Below are positions 55,604-64,000 of a DNA stretch of 64,000 nt, one piece after another (position 1 is the first letter of the stretch; the number at the start of each line of letters is the position of its first letter). Below the pieces are notes generated by a model. It saw nothing but the letters and a program-made list of their open reading frames with translations, was not told the DNA's origin and did not search any database. The position numbers and the translations under genes were made by a program. The DNA comes from Bin80 sp965219915. GTDB lineage: Bacteria; Bacteroidota; Rhodothermia; Rhodothermales; Bin80. Location: assembly GCA_965219915.1 (NCBI GenBank), contig OZ244794.1, positions 1,860,001-1,924,000 of the forward strand, written 5' to 3'.

Positions 55604-56329
55604 ATGAATAATTACTTGACCAATCCAGTGCGGCCAAGGGTGTTCGCTGCAATCGTTTTCTTTTTTCTGTCCACAGGCTGTCAAATCACACTTGAGGAGG
55701 AAGATTCGGTATCTGAAGATGCACAAGATGCAGTAGATGCGAATGACGCGCCTGTGTATTCGGAAGATGACGATAGGAACGAAGATTTAGCGTTTGGAGA
55801 AGATGCGTTCATCGCGCAGGGTAATCAATTGATCGGTGAATTGGAAGAAGGAGCAAGGCGTTCACCGGTAAACTGGAGGGAGCTGGAAGAACTGCTGCCC
55901 AACAAGCTTGACGGGGTTCCGTTGAACTTAACTGAGGGGCAGACAATCGACATTGGTACTGGGCTCTCGAGCGTGAGTGGACAATACAAGGATGAAGAGC
56001 AGGAGGTAACGATTGTGATTGCTGATCTGGCATTCCTAAGTGGGATCGCGGCCCATGCCATGGCCGATTGGATTGGTGAAGAGATTGATAGGGAAAGTGA
56101 TCGCGGTTTTGAGCGTACGAGTATTTTTCATAGTCGCAGGGGGGAGTACCCAAGCTATGAGAAATATCATCGCGATCAGGGGCACGAATCTTGTGAGCTA
56201 CATTCGTGGGTGGCAGATCGATTCCTTGTTGCAATCTCGGGAGACGGTGCCGCCATGTCGGTATGCGAAGAAGCCCGTGACAGAATTTCATTCCGAAGGC
56301 TTGAACGTCTGGCAGAAGCAGACGATTAG
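55604..56329 (+). CDS. Lipoprotein of unknown function
   Basis: 241 aa with lipobox LSTGC after a hydrophobic N-terminus and a strong ribosome-binding site (GGAAGGGA) upstream. After the acylated Cys comes a very acidic low-complexity linker (about 28-65). The folded part contains ELLPNKLDGVPLNLTEGQ and later VADRFLVAISGDGAAMSVCEEAR, a pattern I associate with transposase-unrelated envelope lipoproteins but cannot name. No catalytic motif seen. Confidence 0.8.
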   Translation: MNNYLTNPVRPRVFAAIVFFFLSTGCQITLEEEDSVSEDAQDAVDANDAPVYSEDDDRNEDLAFGEDAFIAQGNQLIGELEEGARRSPVNWRELEELLPNKLDGVPLNLTEGQTIDIGTGLSSVSGQYKDEEQEVTIVIADLAFLSGIAAHAMADWIGEEIDRESDRGFERTSIFHSRRGEYPSYEKYHRDQGHESCELHSWVADRFLVAISGDGAAMSVCEEARDRISFRRLERLAEADD

Positions 56330-56510
56330 CCAACATTTGCTGGTCCCTGAATGCTGAATTGGGAGCATCATGTCTTGATTCCCGTGCCACTGAAGTGGAG
56401 CATGTCTGGAACGCGGTCAATATTCAATTGCTGGGAAGGCCTCATCCGGAAAGAAGCAGATCGTTCGGGCAGTTGATTGTAACTTACGGGTTCACTCAAT
56501 CGGCTGTCCT

Positions 56511-59408
56511 ATGCGGTTCTTTCTGTCTGCGCTTTTTTTTCTGATTTTCCTAACACAGGTATCACTCGCCCAGGTGCCGGAGATGCCATCGGCGATTGCT
56601 CCCACGCCTGCTGCCGAACGACTGAACAGTTTTTCTCTTCGCATCCAGGAGGCGCGACAATCTCTGGTCTCTAATGTTGGGTTTGATAACGTTGGGCCGA
56701 CAGTAATGAGCGGGCGCATCGTGGACATTGATGCCAATCCCCTTGATCCCGTGCAGATGTACGTCGCTTATGCCTCTGGGGGACTATGGCGCAGCGAGAC
56801 AAATGGGATATCTTTTGAGCCTCTTTTTGACCAGGAGGCATCCATGACCTTGGGGGACATTGCTGTTGATTGGGCACGCGATGAGGTCATTTGGGTAGGT
56901 ACCGGAGAAAACAACTCCAGCCGATCGTCTTATGCAGGTACCGGAGTCTACAGATCTCGGGACCGTGGTGAATCCTGGGAGCACATGGGCTTAGGTGATA
57001 CACACAGGATCGGGCGGATTATCTTGCATCCGACAGACCCACAAACGCTTTGGGTTGCCGCAGTGGGTGCGCTCTATTCACCGAACCCGCACAGAGGCGT
57101 TTACAAGAGTAGTGATGGTGGAGAGACTTGGACCAAAACACTTTATATCTCGGACAAAGCTGGTGTGATTGACCTGGTCATTGATCCGACGAATCCAGAC
57201 GTCCTGTATGCGGCAGGTTGGCATAGGGAGCGACGGGCATGGAATTTTGTTGAAGGTGGAAGCGGATCAGGCATCTGGAAATCAACTGACGGAGGCAATT
57301 CCTGGGATCGGCTGTCGGCTGACGGTTTGCCCAGTGGGGATACAGTAGGGCGAATAGGTCTGGATATTTTTACTGGAAACCCGGAGATACTGTATGCCCT
57401 TGTGGATAATCAGGCCCGACGTCCCGCTGAAGATGAAGAAGAAACCCCGGCGCTCACGCGCGAGGCGCTTCGCACCATGAGTGTGGATGAGTTCCTGGCG
57501 CTGGATAATGAAACTGTAGCAGAGTACCTGGAGGACAATAACTTTGGACCACAATACAGTGCGGAAGTAATTCGGGGCATGGTTGAAGAAGGTACACTCG
57601 AGCCAGTGCATTTGGTATGGTATGTGGAGGATGCGAACAGGGAGTTGTTTGATACGCCCGTTATTGGAGCGGAGGTCTATCGATCAGATGACGGGGGTGC
57701 GTCGTGGACACGAACGCATGAGAATTACCTGGATAGGGTATACAATTCGTATGGATACTACTTCGGAGAAATCCGCGTTGCTCCACATAATGTTGAGCGG
57801 ATTTACATACTGGGTGTTCCTTTCCTGGCATCTAGCGATGGTGGAGCTACCTGGGAGTCCATTGGCGGACCGAGTGTACATGCAGACCATCAGGCCCTCT
57901 GGGTAAATCCGTCTCGCCCAGGTCATCTGATTGACGGCAATGATGGAGGGCTGAATATCACGTATGATGATGGGGCATCCTGGTTCAAGGGAAATACACC
58001 GTCTGTCGGGCAGTTCTATGCCATTGGTGTCGACGATCAAACGCCCTATCATGTTTATGGGGGGCTTCAGGACAACGGTGTATGGGGCGGACCACATACC
58101 TACACGGCGTCAACAGGCTGGCATGCGAGTGGTACGTATCCGTATGATCGGTATCTGGGCGGTGATGGCATGCAGGTGGAAGTAGATACGCGCACGAACG
58201 ATATCATATACACCGGTTCGCAGTTTGGATTTTATCAGCGCATAGAGACTTCCACAGGAAGCCGAAGTTCAATTCGTCCACGCCACACACTGGGTGAACG
58301 TCCACTGCGATTTAATTGGCAGACCCCCATTCATTTGTCCAGGCATAACCAGGATGTTCTTTATTATGGATCCAACAAGCTTCATCGCTCTTTTAACCGA
58401 GGGGATGACTGGGAAACCCTGTCTGGTGATTTAACGCGTGGGGGGCGGAGAGGGGATGTGCCGTATGGCACATTGACCACCATTGATGAGTCGCCGCTGC
58501 GATTTGGATTGCTGTATGTCGGTTCAGATGATGGCCTTGTGCATGTATCAAGGGATGGAGGCTATACGTGGGAGAATATCACGGGGGATGATTGGGGGGA
58601 GCTGTGGGTAAGTCGTGTGGAGGCTTCCAATCATGAGTTGGGGCGTGTGTATGTGACACTCAACGGATACCGGTGGGATCATTTTGCGCCGTATGTCTTT
58701 CGCTCGGACGATTATGGGCAGACATGGGAGGCGATTCACGCAGGATTACCTATGGAACCGGTGAATGTAATTCTCGAAGATCCAGAGAATCCGGACCTGC
58801 TCTTTTTGGGCACAGATAATGGCTTGTACGTTTCCATTGATGGCGGGACATCTTTCATGTCCATGCAGAATGGACTGCCGCATGCGCCAGTTCACGATCT
58901 AAAGATCCAGGCACGCAGAAAGCATTTGCTGGCAGGTACGCATGGTCGATCAATTTACCGTGCAGATATTGCAGCGTTGCAGCGTCTGACTCCTGAAATC
59001 ATTGCGAGTGCTTTGACGGTGGATGCGCCAGCAGAAATCACGCAAAACTCCTTTTGGGGCAGTCGATTTGTTTGGTGGGCAGACTATAATGAGCCGGAGG
59101 TCATCATCACCTACTGGGCCGGATCTGCGGGGCAAGTTACCGTACAAATTGAAGGGGAAGAGGGTGCAGTTCTTCGCACGATCACAGATGAGGCTGAACG
59201 TGGTCTGAATTTCCTCTCATATGATCTCTCGGTTGACGAAGCTTCTGCGGATGCGTTGATAGGGGAAGATGAAGAGGCAGTTGAACCCGGAGAAAATGGC
59301 GTCTATTACCTGGTTCCAGGGGATTATGAAGTGACTATTCAACTTGGCGATGCAGAGGAGTCAGTAGTGCTCTCAGTCGCCAGCCCCCGCAATCGTTTCG
59401 GAGGTTAG
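56511..59408 (+). CDS. Secreted BNR/sortilin-like beta-propeller protein
   Basis: 965 aa. The signal peptide (MRFFLSALFFLIFLTQVSLAQ) is followed by two seven- to ten-bladed propellers with many BNR/Asp-box-like motifs (SRDRGESWEHMGLG, SSDGGETWTKTLY, STDGGNSWDRL, RSDDGGASWTRTH, SSDGGATWESI, SRDGGYTWENI, RSDDYGQTWEAI, SIDGGTSFMSM). The C-terminal 120 residues form a beta-domain with acidic insert. Homologues are usually labelled glycosyl hydrolase or VPS10-domain protein, but sialidase-type catalytic residues cannot be confirmed. The 3' end overlaps the convergent M23 gene by 36 bp. Confidence 0.9.
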   Translation: MRFFLSALFFLIFLTQVSLAQVPEMPSAIAPTPAAERLNSFSLRIQEARQSLVSNVGFDNVGPTVMSGRIVDIDANPLDPVQMYVAYASGGLWRSETNGISFEPLFDQEASMTLGDIAVDWARDEVIWVGTGENNSSRSSYAGTGVYRSRDRGESWEHMGLGDTHRIGRIILHPTDPQTLWVAAVGALYSPNPHRGVYKSSDGGETWTKTLYISDKAGVIDLVIDPTNPDVLYAAGWHRERRAWNFVEGGSGSGIWKSTDGGNSWDRLSADGLPSGDTVGRIGLDIFTGNPEILYALVDNQARRPAEDEEETPALTREALRTMSVDEFLALDNETVAEYLEDNNFGPQYSAEVIRGMVEEGTLEPVHLVWYVEDANRELFDTPVIGAEVYRSDDGGASWTRTHENYLDRVYNSYGYYFGEIRVAPHNVERIYILGVPFLASSDGGATWESIGGPSVHADHQALWVNPSRPGHLIDGNDGGLNITYDDGASWFKGNTPSVGQFYAIGVDDQTPYHVYGGLQDNGVWGGPHTYTASTGWHASGTYPYDRYLGGDGMQVEVDTRTNDIIYTGSQFGFYQRIETSTGSRSSIRPRHTLGERPLRFNWQTPIHLSRHNQDVLYYGSNKLHRSFNRGDDWETLSGDLTRGGRRGDVPYGTLTTIDESPLRFGLLYVGSDDGLVHVSRDGGYTWENITGDDWGELWVSRVEASNHELGRVYVTLNGYRWDHFAPYVFRSDDYGQTWEAIHAGLPMEPVNVILEDPENPDLLFLGTDNGLYVSIDGGTSFMSMQNGLPHAPVHDLKIQARRKHLLAGTHGRSIYRADIAALQRLTPEIIASALTVDAPAEITQNSFWGSRFVWWADYNEPEVIITYWAGSAGQVTVQIEGEEGAVLRTITDEAERGLNFLSYDLSVDEASADALIGEDEEAVEPGENGVYYLVPGDYEVTIQLGDAEESVVLSVASPRNRFGG

Positions 59409-60629
59409 TTGATCTTCAGGGGTGTTTGGTAACTGCTTCCAAAGTCCATCTCTGACCGCGAAGAATTTTGGCAGAATAGTGTCGGGCAGGGGTTCTGATT
59501 TTGGCATCTCTACTCTCATTGCGTCAACCTGCTGCCCATTCTTCCAGAAGCGGTAGCAGACGTGTGGGCCTGTGGCCAGGCCTGTACTGCCGACATATCC
59601 AATCACGTCACCTTGTTGAACACGCACTCCTGGGCGGATCCCACTTCTTATTCGGGACATATGGAGATACCCCGTAGTGTAAACATCGTTATGTCGAATT
59701 TTGACGTAATTGCCGTTGCCGCCTGCGTACCCTGCGTTGGTCACTGTACCATTCGCGGTAGCAACTATGGGAGTTCCTGTTGGTGCGGCGAAGTCTGTAC
59801 CGAGATGTGGCTTGTAGCGTCGCTGGATGGGATGGAATCGTCTTCGACTGTACTGTGACGATATTCGGCTGAATTCTACGGGCGCACGCAGGAACGGACG
59901 TTCTGATGGACGCCCCTCCTCGTCGTAGAATCCACTTATTCCTTCCTCAGGAAAATAGAATGCATAGTAATCCTGGTCTGCGTGGCGGAAGCGGGCAGCT
60001 TTGATCTCTGTACCGATGGATTGACCATAAACTTTCTCATCCTCAAACAGGATTGAGAATTGGTCCCCGGGGAGTAGATGAAAAAAACTGACCTGCCAAG
60101 CGAAAATCTCACTCAGGTTTAGGGCTAATTGTTGATTCAGGCCAGAATCCTGGATGGTCTGAAAAAGAGAACTACCCTTTTCAATGGTACCAGATGCACG
60201 CCGAACAATTTTACGTGAGGTGAGAGAATCTTCATGGACTCGTACGGAATCACCGAATTCAAAGACGAGGAACTCTTTAATGCTGGGTTTATAGACTACA
60301 AACTCAGCCGCACCGGTGGAGTCGGTATAGGTATACAATGAATCGCCTCTGCCGATCTTCCGAAAGTCGATGAATGCCCCGGCCTGCTGGAAAGCAATTT
60401 GCTGTTTATTTCTGGGCACCTTCCAGTCATCCATTATTGATTCAAGGGACTCGTTCCGCTGAACTGTAGAGCCATGCCTATCAAGTCCAGACGTGGGAAC
60501 GCCAAATGCGTCACGCTCGATGATGGGGAGTGCAGCAGGTCTGTCCTTTATGCGAGCACTGTGCGGCAGTTGGATTACTAACAACGCGAGGAGACAAAGT
60601 GCGAGCCGTACGGCGGGTTTTCGCATCAT
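59373..60629 (-). CDS. M23-family peptidoglycan endopeptidase
   Basis: 418 aa. An N-terminal signal/anchor (residues 6-26) is followed by LysM/OapA-like segments (NESLESIMDDWKVPRNKQQI; LFQTIQDSGLNQQLALNLSEIF) and a LytM zinc-peptidase domain at about 280-375: HLGTDFAAPTGTPIVA provides His and Asp ligands, LHMSRI the catalytic His. The final ligand motif is GPHVCYRF instead of the usual HxH. This HxC form is, as far as I recall, common in Bacteroidota members and is probably functional. The enzyme remodels the cell wall. Confidence 0.93.
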   Translation of the reverse strand: MMRKPAVRLALCLLALLVIQLPHSARIKDRPAALPIIERDAFGVPTSGLDRHGSTVQRNESLESIMDDWKVPRNKQQIAFQQAGAFIDFRKIGRGDSLYTYTDSTGAAEFVVYKPSIKEFLVFEFGDSVRVHEDSLTSRKIVRRASGTIEKGSSLFQTIQDSGLNQQLALNLSEIFAWQVSFFHLLPGDQFSILFEDEKVYGQSIGTEIKAARFRHADQDYYAFYFPEEGISGFYDEEGRPSERPFLRAPVEFSRISSQYSRRRFHPIQRRYKPHLGTDFAAPTGTPIVATANGTVTNAGYAGGNGNYVKIRHNDVYTTGYLHMSRIRSGIRPGVRVQQGDVIGYVGSTGLATGPHVCYRFWKNGQQVDAMRVEMPKSEPLPDTILPKFFAVRDGLWKQLPNTPEDQLTSETIAGAGD

Positions 60630-60665
60630 TACAGGGAACTGTCGGGTTCTCTGGCTGCTATTGGT

Positions 60666-61211
60666 TTACGAAATCCATCTGACGTCCGGCAGTCCCACAT
60701 CATGGTTTGCACGTCGGGCAAGTATGAATAGCAGATCGGATAATCGATTCAGGTACCCGAGAACGTAAGAATTATGCGAAATAGTATCAAGCGCCTCTAC
60801 AAGTGAGCGTTCTGCACGACGGCATATTACGCGGGATAGATGTAACATAGCGGCCGCTTGGGAGCCCCCGGGCAGTATAAAGTACTTGAGGGGCTCAAGT
60901 TCCATTTCCCAGGAATCAATAGCTTCTTCCAGTGACTTGATGTGCTCAGCTTGAATACGCGGAACGTTAGCTCTTGATTCGGCAGGGGTTGCCAGGTCCG
61001 CACCGAGAACGAAGAGTTCGTGTTGGAGATGCAAAATCAGTTCACGCATCGATTCTGCTTCAGCGGGCAGCGTAGCGCGAGCGGCTCCGAGCGCAGCATT
61101 CGTTTCGTCCACCGCCCCCATGGCCTGTATACGTGGATGATTCTTGGGTACACGATTTCCACCGAATAAGCCGGTAGTTCCATCGTCCCCAGTACGTGTA
61201 TAGATTTTCAT
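60666..61211 (-). CDS. ATP:cob(I)alamin adenosyltransferase (PduO type)
   Basis: 181 aa, full length for the N-terminal PduO family. It makes adenosylcobalamin from cob(I)alamin and ATP. Motifs: TRTGDDGTTGLFGG (ATP-binding loop), MGAVDETNAALGAARA, FVLGADLATP and CRRAERSLVEAL (Arg and Glu of the active site). Adjacent on the same strand to an ABC ATPase of the cobalamin/siderophore class. Confidence 0.96.
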   Translation of the reverse strand: MKIYTRTGDDGTTGLFGGNRVPKNHPRIQAMGAVDETNAALGAARATLPAEAESMRELILHLQHELFVLGADLATPAESRANVPRIQAEHIKSLEEAIDSWEMELEPLKYFILPGGSQAAAMLHLSRVICRRAERSLVEALDTISHNSYVLGYLNRLSDLLFILARRANHDVGLPDVRWIS

Positions 61212-61379
61212 TTTGGAGTCAATCTGGGATCCAAGTTATGGACTAGAATTTACATTAACATTGTTCTGTGAAGAGTCAGAGCGACAGAGCTTTCGTGTTT
61301 GTTCGGCATGAGACAGGGTCCACGGATGTATGCGTCAGTCACAGCGATGGGATGATCATTATTGAAAGAGCGGTCATTA

Positions 61380-62198
61380 CTATACGGGACGCTCATAGAT
61401 GATTTCCCACTGTCCGTGCTCATACTGGGCGATCTTGGCATGCATGCCGAACACCTCTGACAGCAGTTCCTCTGTTAGAACACTTTTGGGGTAACCTTCT
61501 GCAACTAGTCGCCCCTCGTTTAAAACGAGTAGTTGGTCGGAAAATCTTGTTGCCAGGCCAAGATCGTGAAAGACAGCGAGAACAGTTTTTCCTTTGTGTG
61601 CCAATTCTTTAATCAGATTGAGGAAGTGGTGCTGATGACAAATATCTAGATGACTGGTAGGCTCATCAAGAAGTAGGAGTTCGGAGTCCTGCAGTATTGC
61701 CTGGGCCAGGTAGGCACGTTGGCGTTCGCCCCCGCTGAGAGAATGGAGTGATCTTTCGGAAAAACCGGAGAGCCCCACCTGTTCAAGTACAGTTTTCAGC
61801 GATGTACGGTCTTGGTCAGATACGCCCTCCAGCCATGCTTTTCGCGGCAGCAGTCCGAGGAGAACGACTTCCTTAACCGTAAAATCGAAGGATAATGAGG
61901 GTGCCTGTCGAACGGAGGCAACCTCGCGGGCCAATTGTCGTCGCGACCAGTCAGTAAGACGTCGGTTTTTCAGGAGTATTGATCCTTGGTAGGGCAAATA
62001 TCCGCAAATGGTTCGCAGTAATGTGGTTTTTCCGCAACCATTGGGTCCAATGAGTCCGGTGATGGTACCTGGATACAGCTTAAAATGGACATCACGGATA
62101 ATGGTGTTTCTCTGGATCTGAACGGTTAGGTCACTCACTTTCACCAGTGGGGTGTTCCAATCTGATGGAATATTGCCGTTTGTTTGGATGCTGGCCAC
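61380..62198 (-). CDS. ABC transporter ATP-binding protein (BtuD/FecE/HmuV type)
   Basis: 272 aa. Walker A GPNGCGKTTLLR, Q-loop region SVRQAPSLSFDF, signature LSGGERQRAYLAQ, Walker B ELLLLDEPTSHLDI and the H-loop VFHDLGLA are intact. These ATPases drive import of iron-siderophores, haem or vitamin B12. The nearby cob(I)alamin adenosyltransferase favours B12. No permease or binding-protein gene lies next to it in this window. Confidence 0.93.
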   Translation of the reverse strand: MASIQTNGNIPSDWNTPLVKVSDLTVQIQRNTIIRDVHFKLYPGTITGLIGPNGCGKTTLLRTICGYLPYQGSILLKNRRLTDWSRRQLAREVASVRQAPSLSFDFTVKEVVLLGLLPRKAWLEGVSDQDRTSLKTVLEQVGLSGFSERSLHSLSGGERQRAYLAQAILQDSELLLLDEPTSHLDICHQHHFLNLIKELAHKGKTVLAVFHDLGLATRFSDQLLVLNEGRLVAEGYPKSVLTEELLSEVFGMHAKIAQYEHGQWEIIYERPV

Positions 62199-62923
62199 GA
62201 ATCAGACTCTATTGGTGAAAACACGCCACATAGTACGGGCATTAACGATTATTCGGGGACTCTGTGCCTTGCAGCTCTGGAAGATCAGCCCAAGACTCAC
62301 GAACCATCTGGAGTCTTACAACGAGTTGGCGAAAACAACGATCCAACGGGGATGATTGGAATTGTTTTCTCACACTGGCCGTCCATTCATTTAGGAAAAG
62401 TTATCAATGCTCCAGGCGGCGAGGTTCGACTGAGGCACTTTCGATTTATGCGCATTGAGTATCCAAGAGCGCGAAGCCACTATCTGACCGTCGTCGGAAA
62501 ATTCTTAATGCCGTCCTCGGATAAGGCCACCGTCAGCTTTGACAGCGAACGGCGGGTCCTCAACAGGCCCCATGGGATCGCCGTGATCTCCGGCTGGATC
62601 AGTTTAAGCAGTCGAGCAACGACAAAGGATTTTTCAACTGGTATGCGTCCGCCACCAAGTCTCCGAATCCGATGTGTCTCCACGTTGCAATAGATAATTC
62701 AAGACGCCCCTTCCGAACGTTATTACAACTCAGTCCCAGGATCTTCGCAGGGCGTCGACCCCCGCCGCGTCCTGCAAGACGGGAGCCTGCCAGCGAACAA
62801 ACGTCTCTGCTTCTCATTCAGCATACTGCAAAACAGAGCAAGTGCCGCGGAGATGAGTCGGTCCGCACAGACTATAGGCTCCTCGCAATAGAGGGAGGCT
62901 AACCACGCTTCCAGATGCACTTT
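62199..62923. other. Intergenic region, no supported gene
   Basis: About 725 bp between the ABC ATPase gene and the propeller gene. Open frames on both strands (for example plus 62184-62693) are short of any domain and differ in composition from the neighbours. It may contain a decayed gene on the minus strand, where segments in two frames overlap, but I cannot identify one. Confidence 0.4.
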
Positions 62924-63999
62924 CTACCAGGAAATCTCCCATGCAGTAACAATTTGCGCCCCCGAATTTTCGTCAGCCTGAATCCCATAAGCACGGCCTC
63001 CGCGTACCGCCATCAAGCGCATTCCATCTGGAACTTGTGCGGTGGCCACCGTATCGCCCGAGGCGTTCATTACGAGCCATGTGCTCGTGTGCTCATTTTC
63101 TGGCCTGCTCAGCAACATCCATATATGTCCTGCGTCACCCGACATTAGCCGTACGTAGGCCGGTTTATGCTCCGGCATATTCGCCAGTACATCCTTGCGA
63201 AGTTGTTCAAGCTGGATGCGGCCAGCCCGAGATTCCCGCTCGGACGCGGAGACGGAAACAGGAGTGTGGGGGAGGGAGATTTTGTGCACATCTTCGCCTT
63301 CCAGTGTAGTTCCGGTTAATTGAATGGCATCGCTCATACCATGGTATAGAACCTGATCTGCACTTAGTACATAATTAGGACGGGCAGAATAAGGCAAAAA
63401 GCGGATTCCAGAAATCGAATTCGTCTCAAAAACCACATAGTTAGCACTTGGAAGTTGGGCCAGACGATCATCTGGGGCGTTGCCGTCCCAAGTTACGATT
63501 TTGGCGTGGTGGCCCATGTCGTACTGCACTAGTGATCCATGCATGTAGGAGCCTGAAAACTCCATCAGATACCCTTGATTTACGGCTCCCAGAAATCTAA
63601 GGGGGCGGGGAGCACGGGAGCCATGATTCCCAATCGTTTTACTTGAAACAAGCGACTGGTCCTCAGGAGAGAATGTGGTGAGACGAAAACTATTTTGTTC
63701 CCATGCATACAGGGTATCGCCCGGGCCAATGTGCACGGTAGGTGTAAACTCAAATTCTCCGGTGCCGCCACCCTCCCGACCAATTTCGCGAGTAGGCACA
63801 CCATCTGGTGAAAACAATTGAATGCACTTGTTTCCCGTATAATCCGTGAGATATAGCCGTCCCTGAGAGTCCACAGCCATAGAAACAACATTTCTGAAGA
63901 AAATAGAGTCACCCGCCCCCTCATCTCCAATCCGATACGCTTCCGTTAATTCAACGATTCCTGTCTGTGCATTAACAGTTGAGGTACCGGCCAAGATCA
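62924..63999 (-). CDS. Six-bladed beta-propeller protein (5' end outside window)
   Basis: The frame is open to the right edge; the first visible residues LILAGTSTVNAQ look like the end of a signal peptide, so only a few codons are missing. A TTG at 63994 is unlikely to be the start. The 356 visible residues form a 6-bladed NHL-like propeller: SMAVDSQGRLYLTDYTGNKCIQLFS, IGREGGGTGEFEF, VHIGPGDTLYAWEQNSFRLTTFS and the final TWLVMNASGDTVATAQVPDGMRL. Members of this group are exported and bind unknown partners. Confidence 0.85.
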   Translation of the reverse strand, partial: ILAGTSTVNAQTGIVELTEAYRIGDEGAGDSIFFRNVVSMAVDSQGRLYLTDYTGNKCIQLFSPDGVPTREIGREGGGTGEFEFTPTVHIGPGDTLYAWEQNSFRLTTFSPEDQSLVSSKTIGNHGSRAPRPLRFLGAVNQGYLMEFSGSYMHGSLVQYDMGHHAKIVTWDGNAPDDRLAQLPSANYVVFETNSISGIRFLPYSARPNYVLSADQVLYHGMSDAIQLTGTTLEGEDVHKISLPHTPVSVSASERESRAGRIQLEQLRKDVLANMPEHKPAYVRLMSGDAGHIWMLLSRPENEHTSTWLVMNASGDTVATAQVPDGMRLMAVRGGRAYGIQADENSGAQIVTAWEISW

Positions 64000-64000
64000 G

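Noticed and set aside
55809..56420. 203-codon minus-strand open frame
   Set aside because: Antisense to the lipoprotein gene at 55604, which has a lipobox and ribosome-binding site.
1..64000. CRISPR array, tRNA or rRNA gene
   Set aside because: No regularly spaced short repeats, no tRNA T-loop with matching acceptor stem and no conserved rRNA segment were found by reading; a covariance-model search would be decisive.

Overview
The window looks like chromosomal DNA of a Bacteroidota-lineage bacterium, most likely Rhodothermota/Rhodothermia. The main evidence is three secreted proteins ending in a type IX-secretion-style C-terminal domain (the NYPNPFNPST type), a PorV/PorQ-like outer-membrane protein, TonB-dependent receptors, CRTAC1/UnbV plus TPR lipoprotein pairs, and many starts without a clear Shine-Dalgarno sequence. 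The lineage is an inference from gene content. No rRNA or tRNA gene was recognised.

Region 1 (1-25.3 kb) is devoted to surface and polysaccharide functions. It holds the tail of an unknown gene and a decayed copy of a carbohydrate-binding/sorting module at 0.74-1.5 kb. A secreted GH16 glucanase with a CBM6-like domain follows, then a UnbV/TPR lipoprotein pair. A tightly overlapping five-gene operon on the minus strand comes next: CBM9-like secreted protein, TonB-dependent receptor, large secreted protein, PorV-like protein and PpiC-type foldase. After it come a lone merC and a LacI-regulator/UnbV/TPR operon facing an SGNH-hydrolase gene. The GH16 enzyme and the operon probably serve glucan capture, although no SusD partner is visible.

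Region 2 (25.3-43.9 kb) is an accessory island. It contains a small secreted protein, a broken Cys-rich ORF, and an overlapping cassette of a DUF6932-like nucleotidyltransferase, an XRE-HTH/ImmA-IrrE metallopeptidase and a phage-type beta-family protein. A convergent sce7726-type nuclease-like gene, a broken Nudix-like gene, an HNH endonuclease fused to a DGQHR/ParB-like domain, an OLD-type ATPase/Toprim nuclease and a membrane-anchored JAB/RadC-like protein follow. Next come a DDE insertion sequence, a two-gene secreted/lipoprotein cargo, an IS5 element with a 203-bp MITE nested in it, a KilA-N protein, a 217-bp inverted-repeat element and an IS110 remnant. This island is the best place for a new conflict or defence system.

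Region 3 (43.9-64 kb) is mostly core genome: secD, secF, a STAS anti-sigma antagonist, purA, a sensor histidine kinase, a secreted Cache-like protein, a SAM hydrolase with a TonB receptor, thymidylate kinase, a lipoprotein, a large BNR/sortilin-like propeller protein, an M23 peptidase, a cob(I)alamin adenosyltransferase, an ABC ATPase of the B12/siderophore type, and the 3' part of a beta-propeller gene that runs off the right edge.
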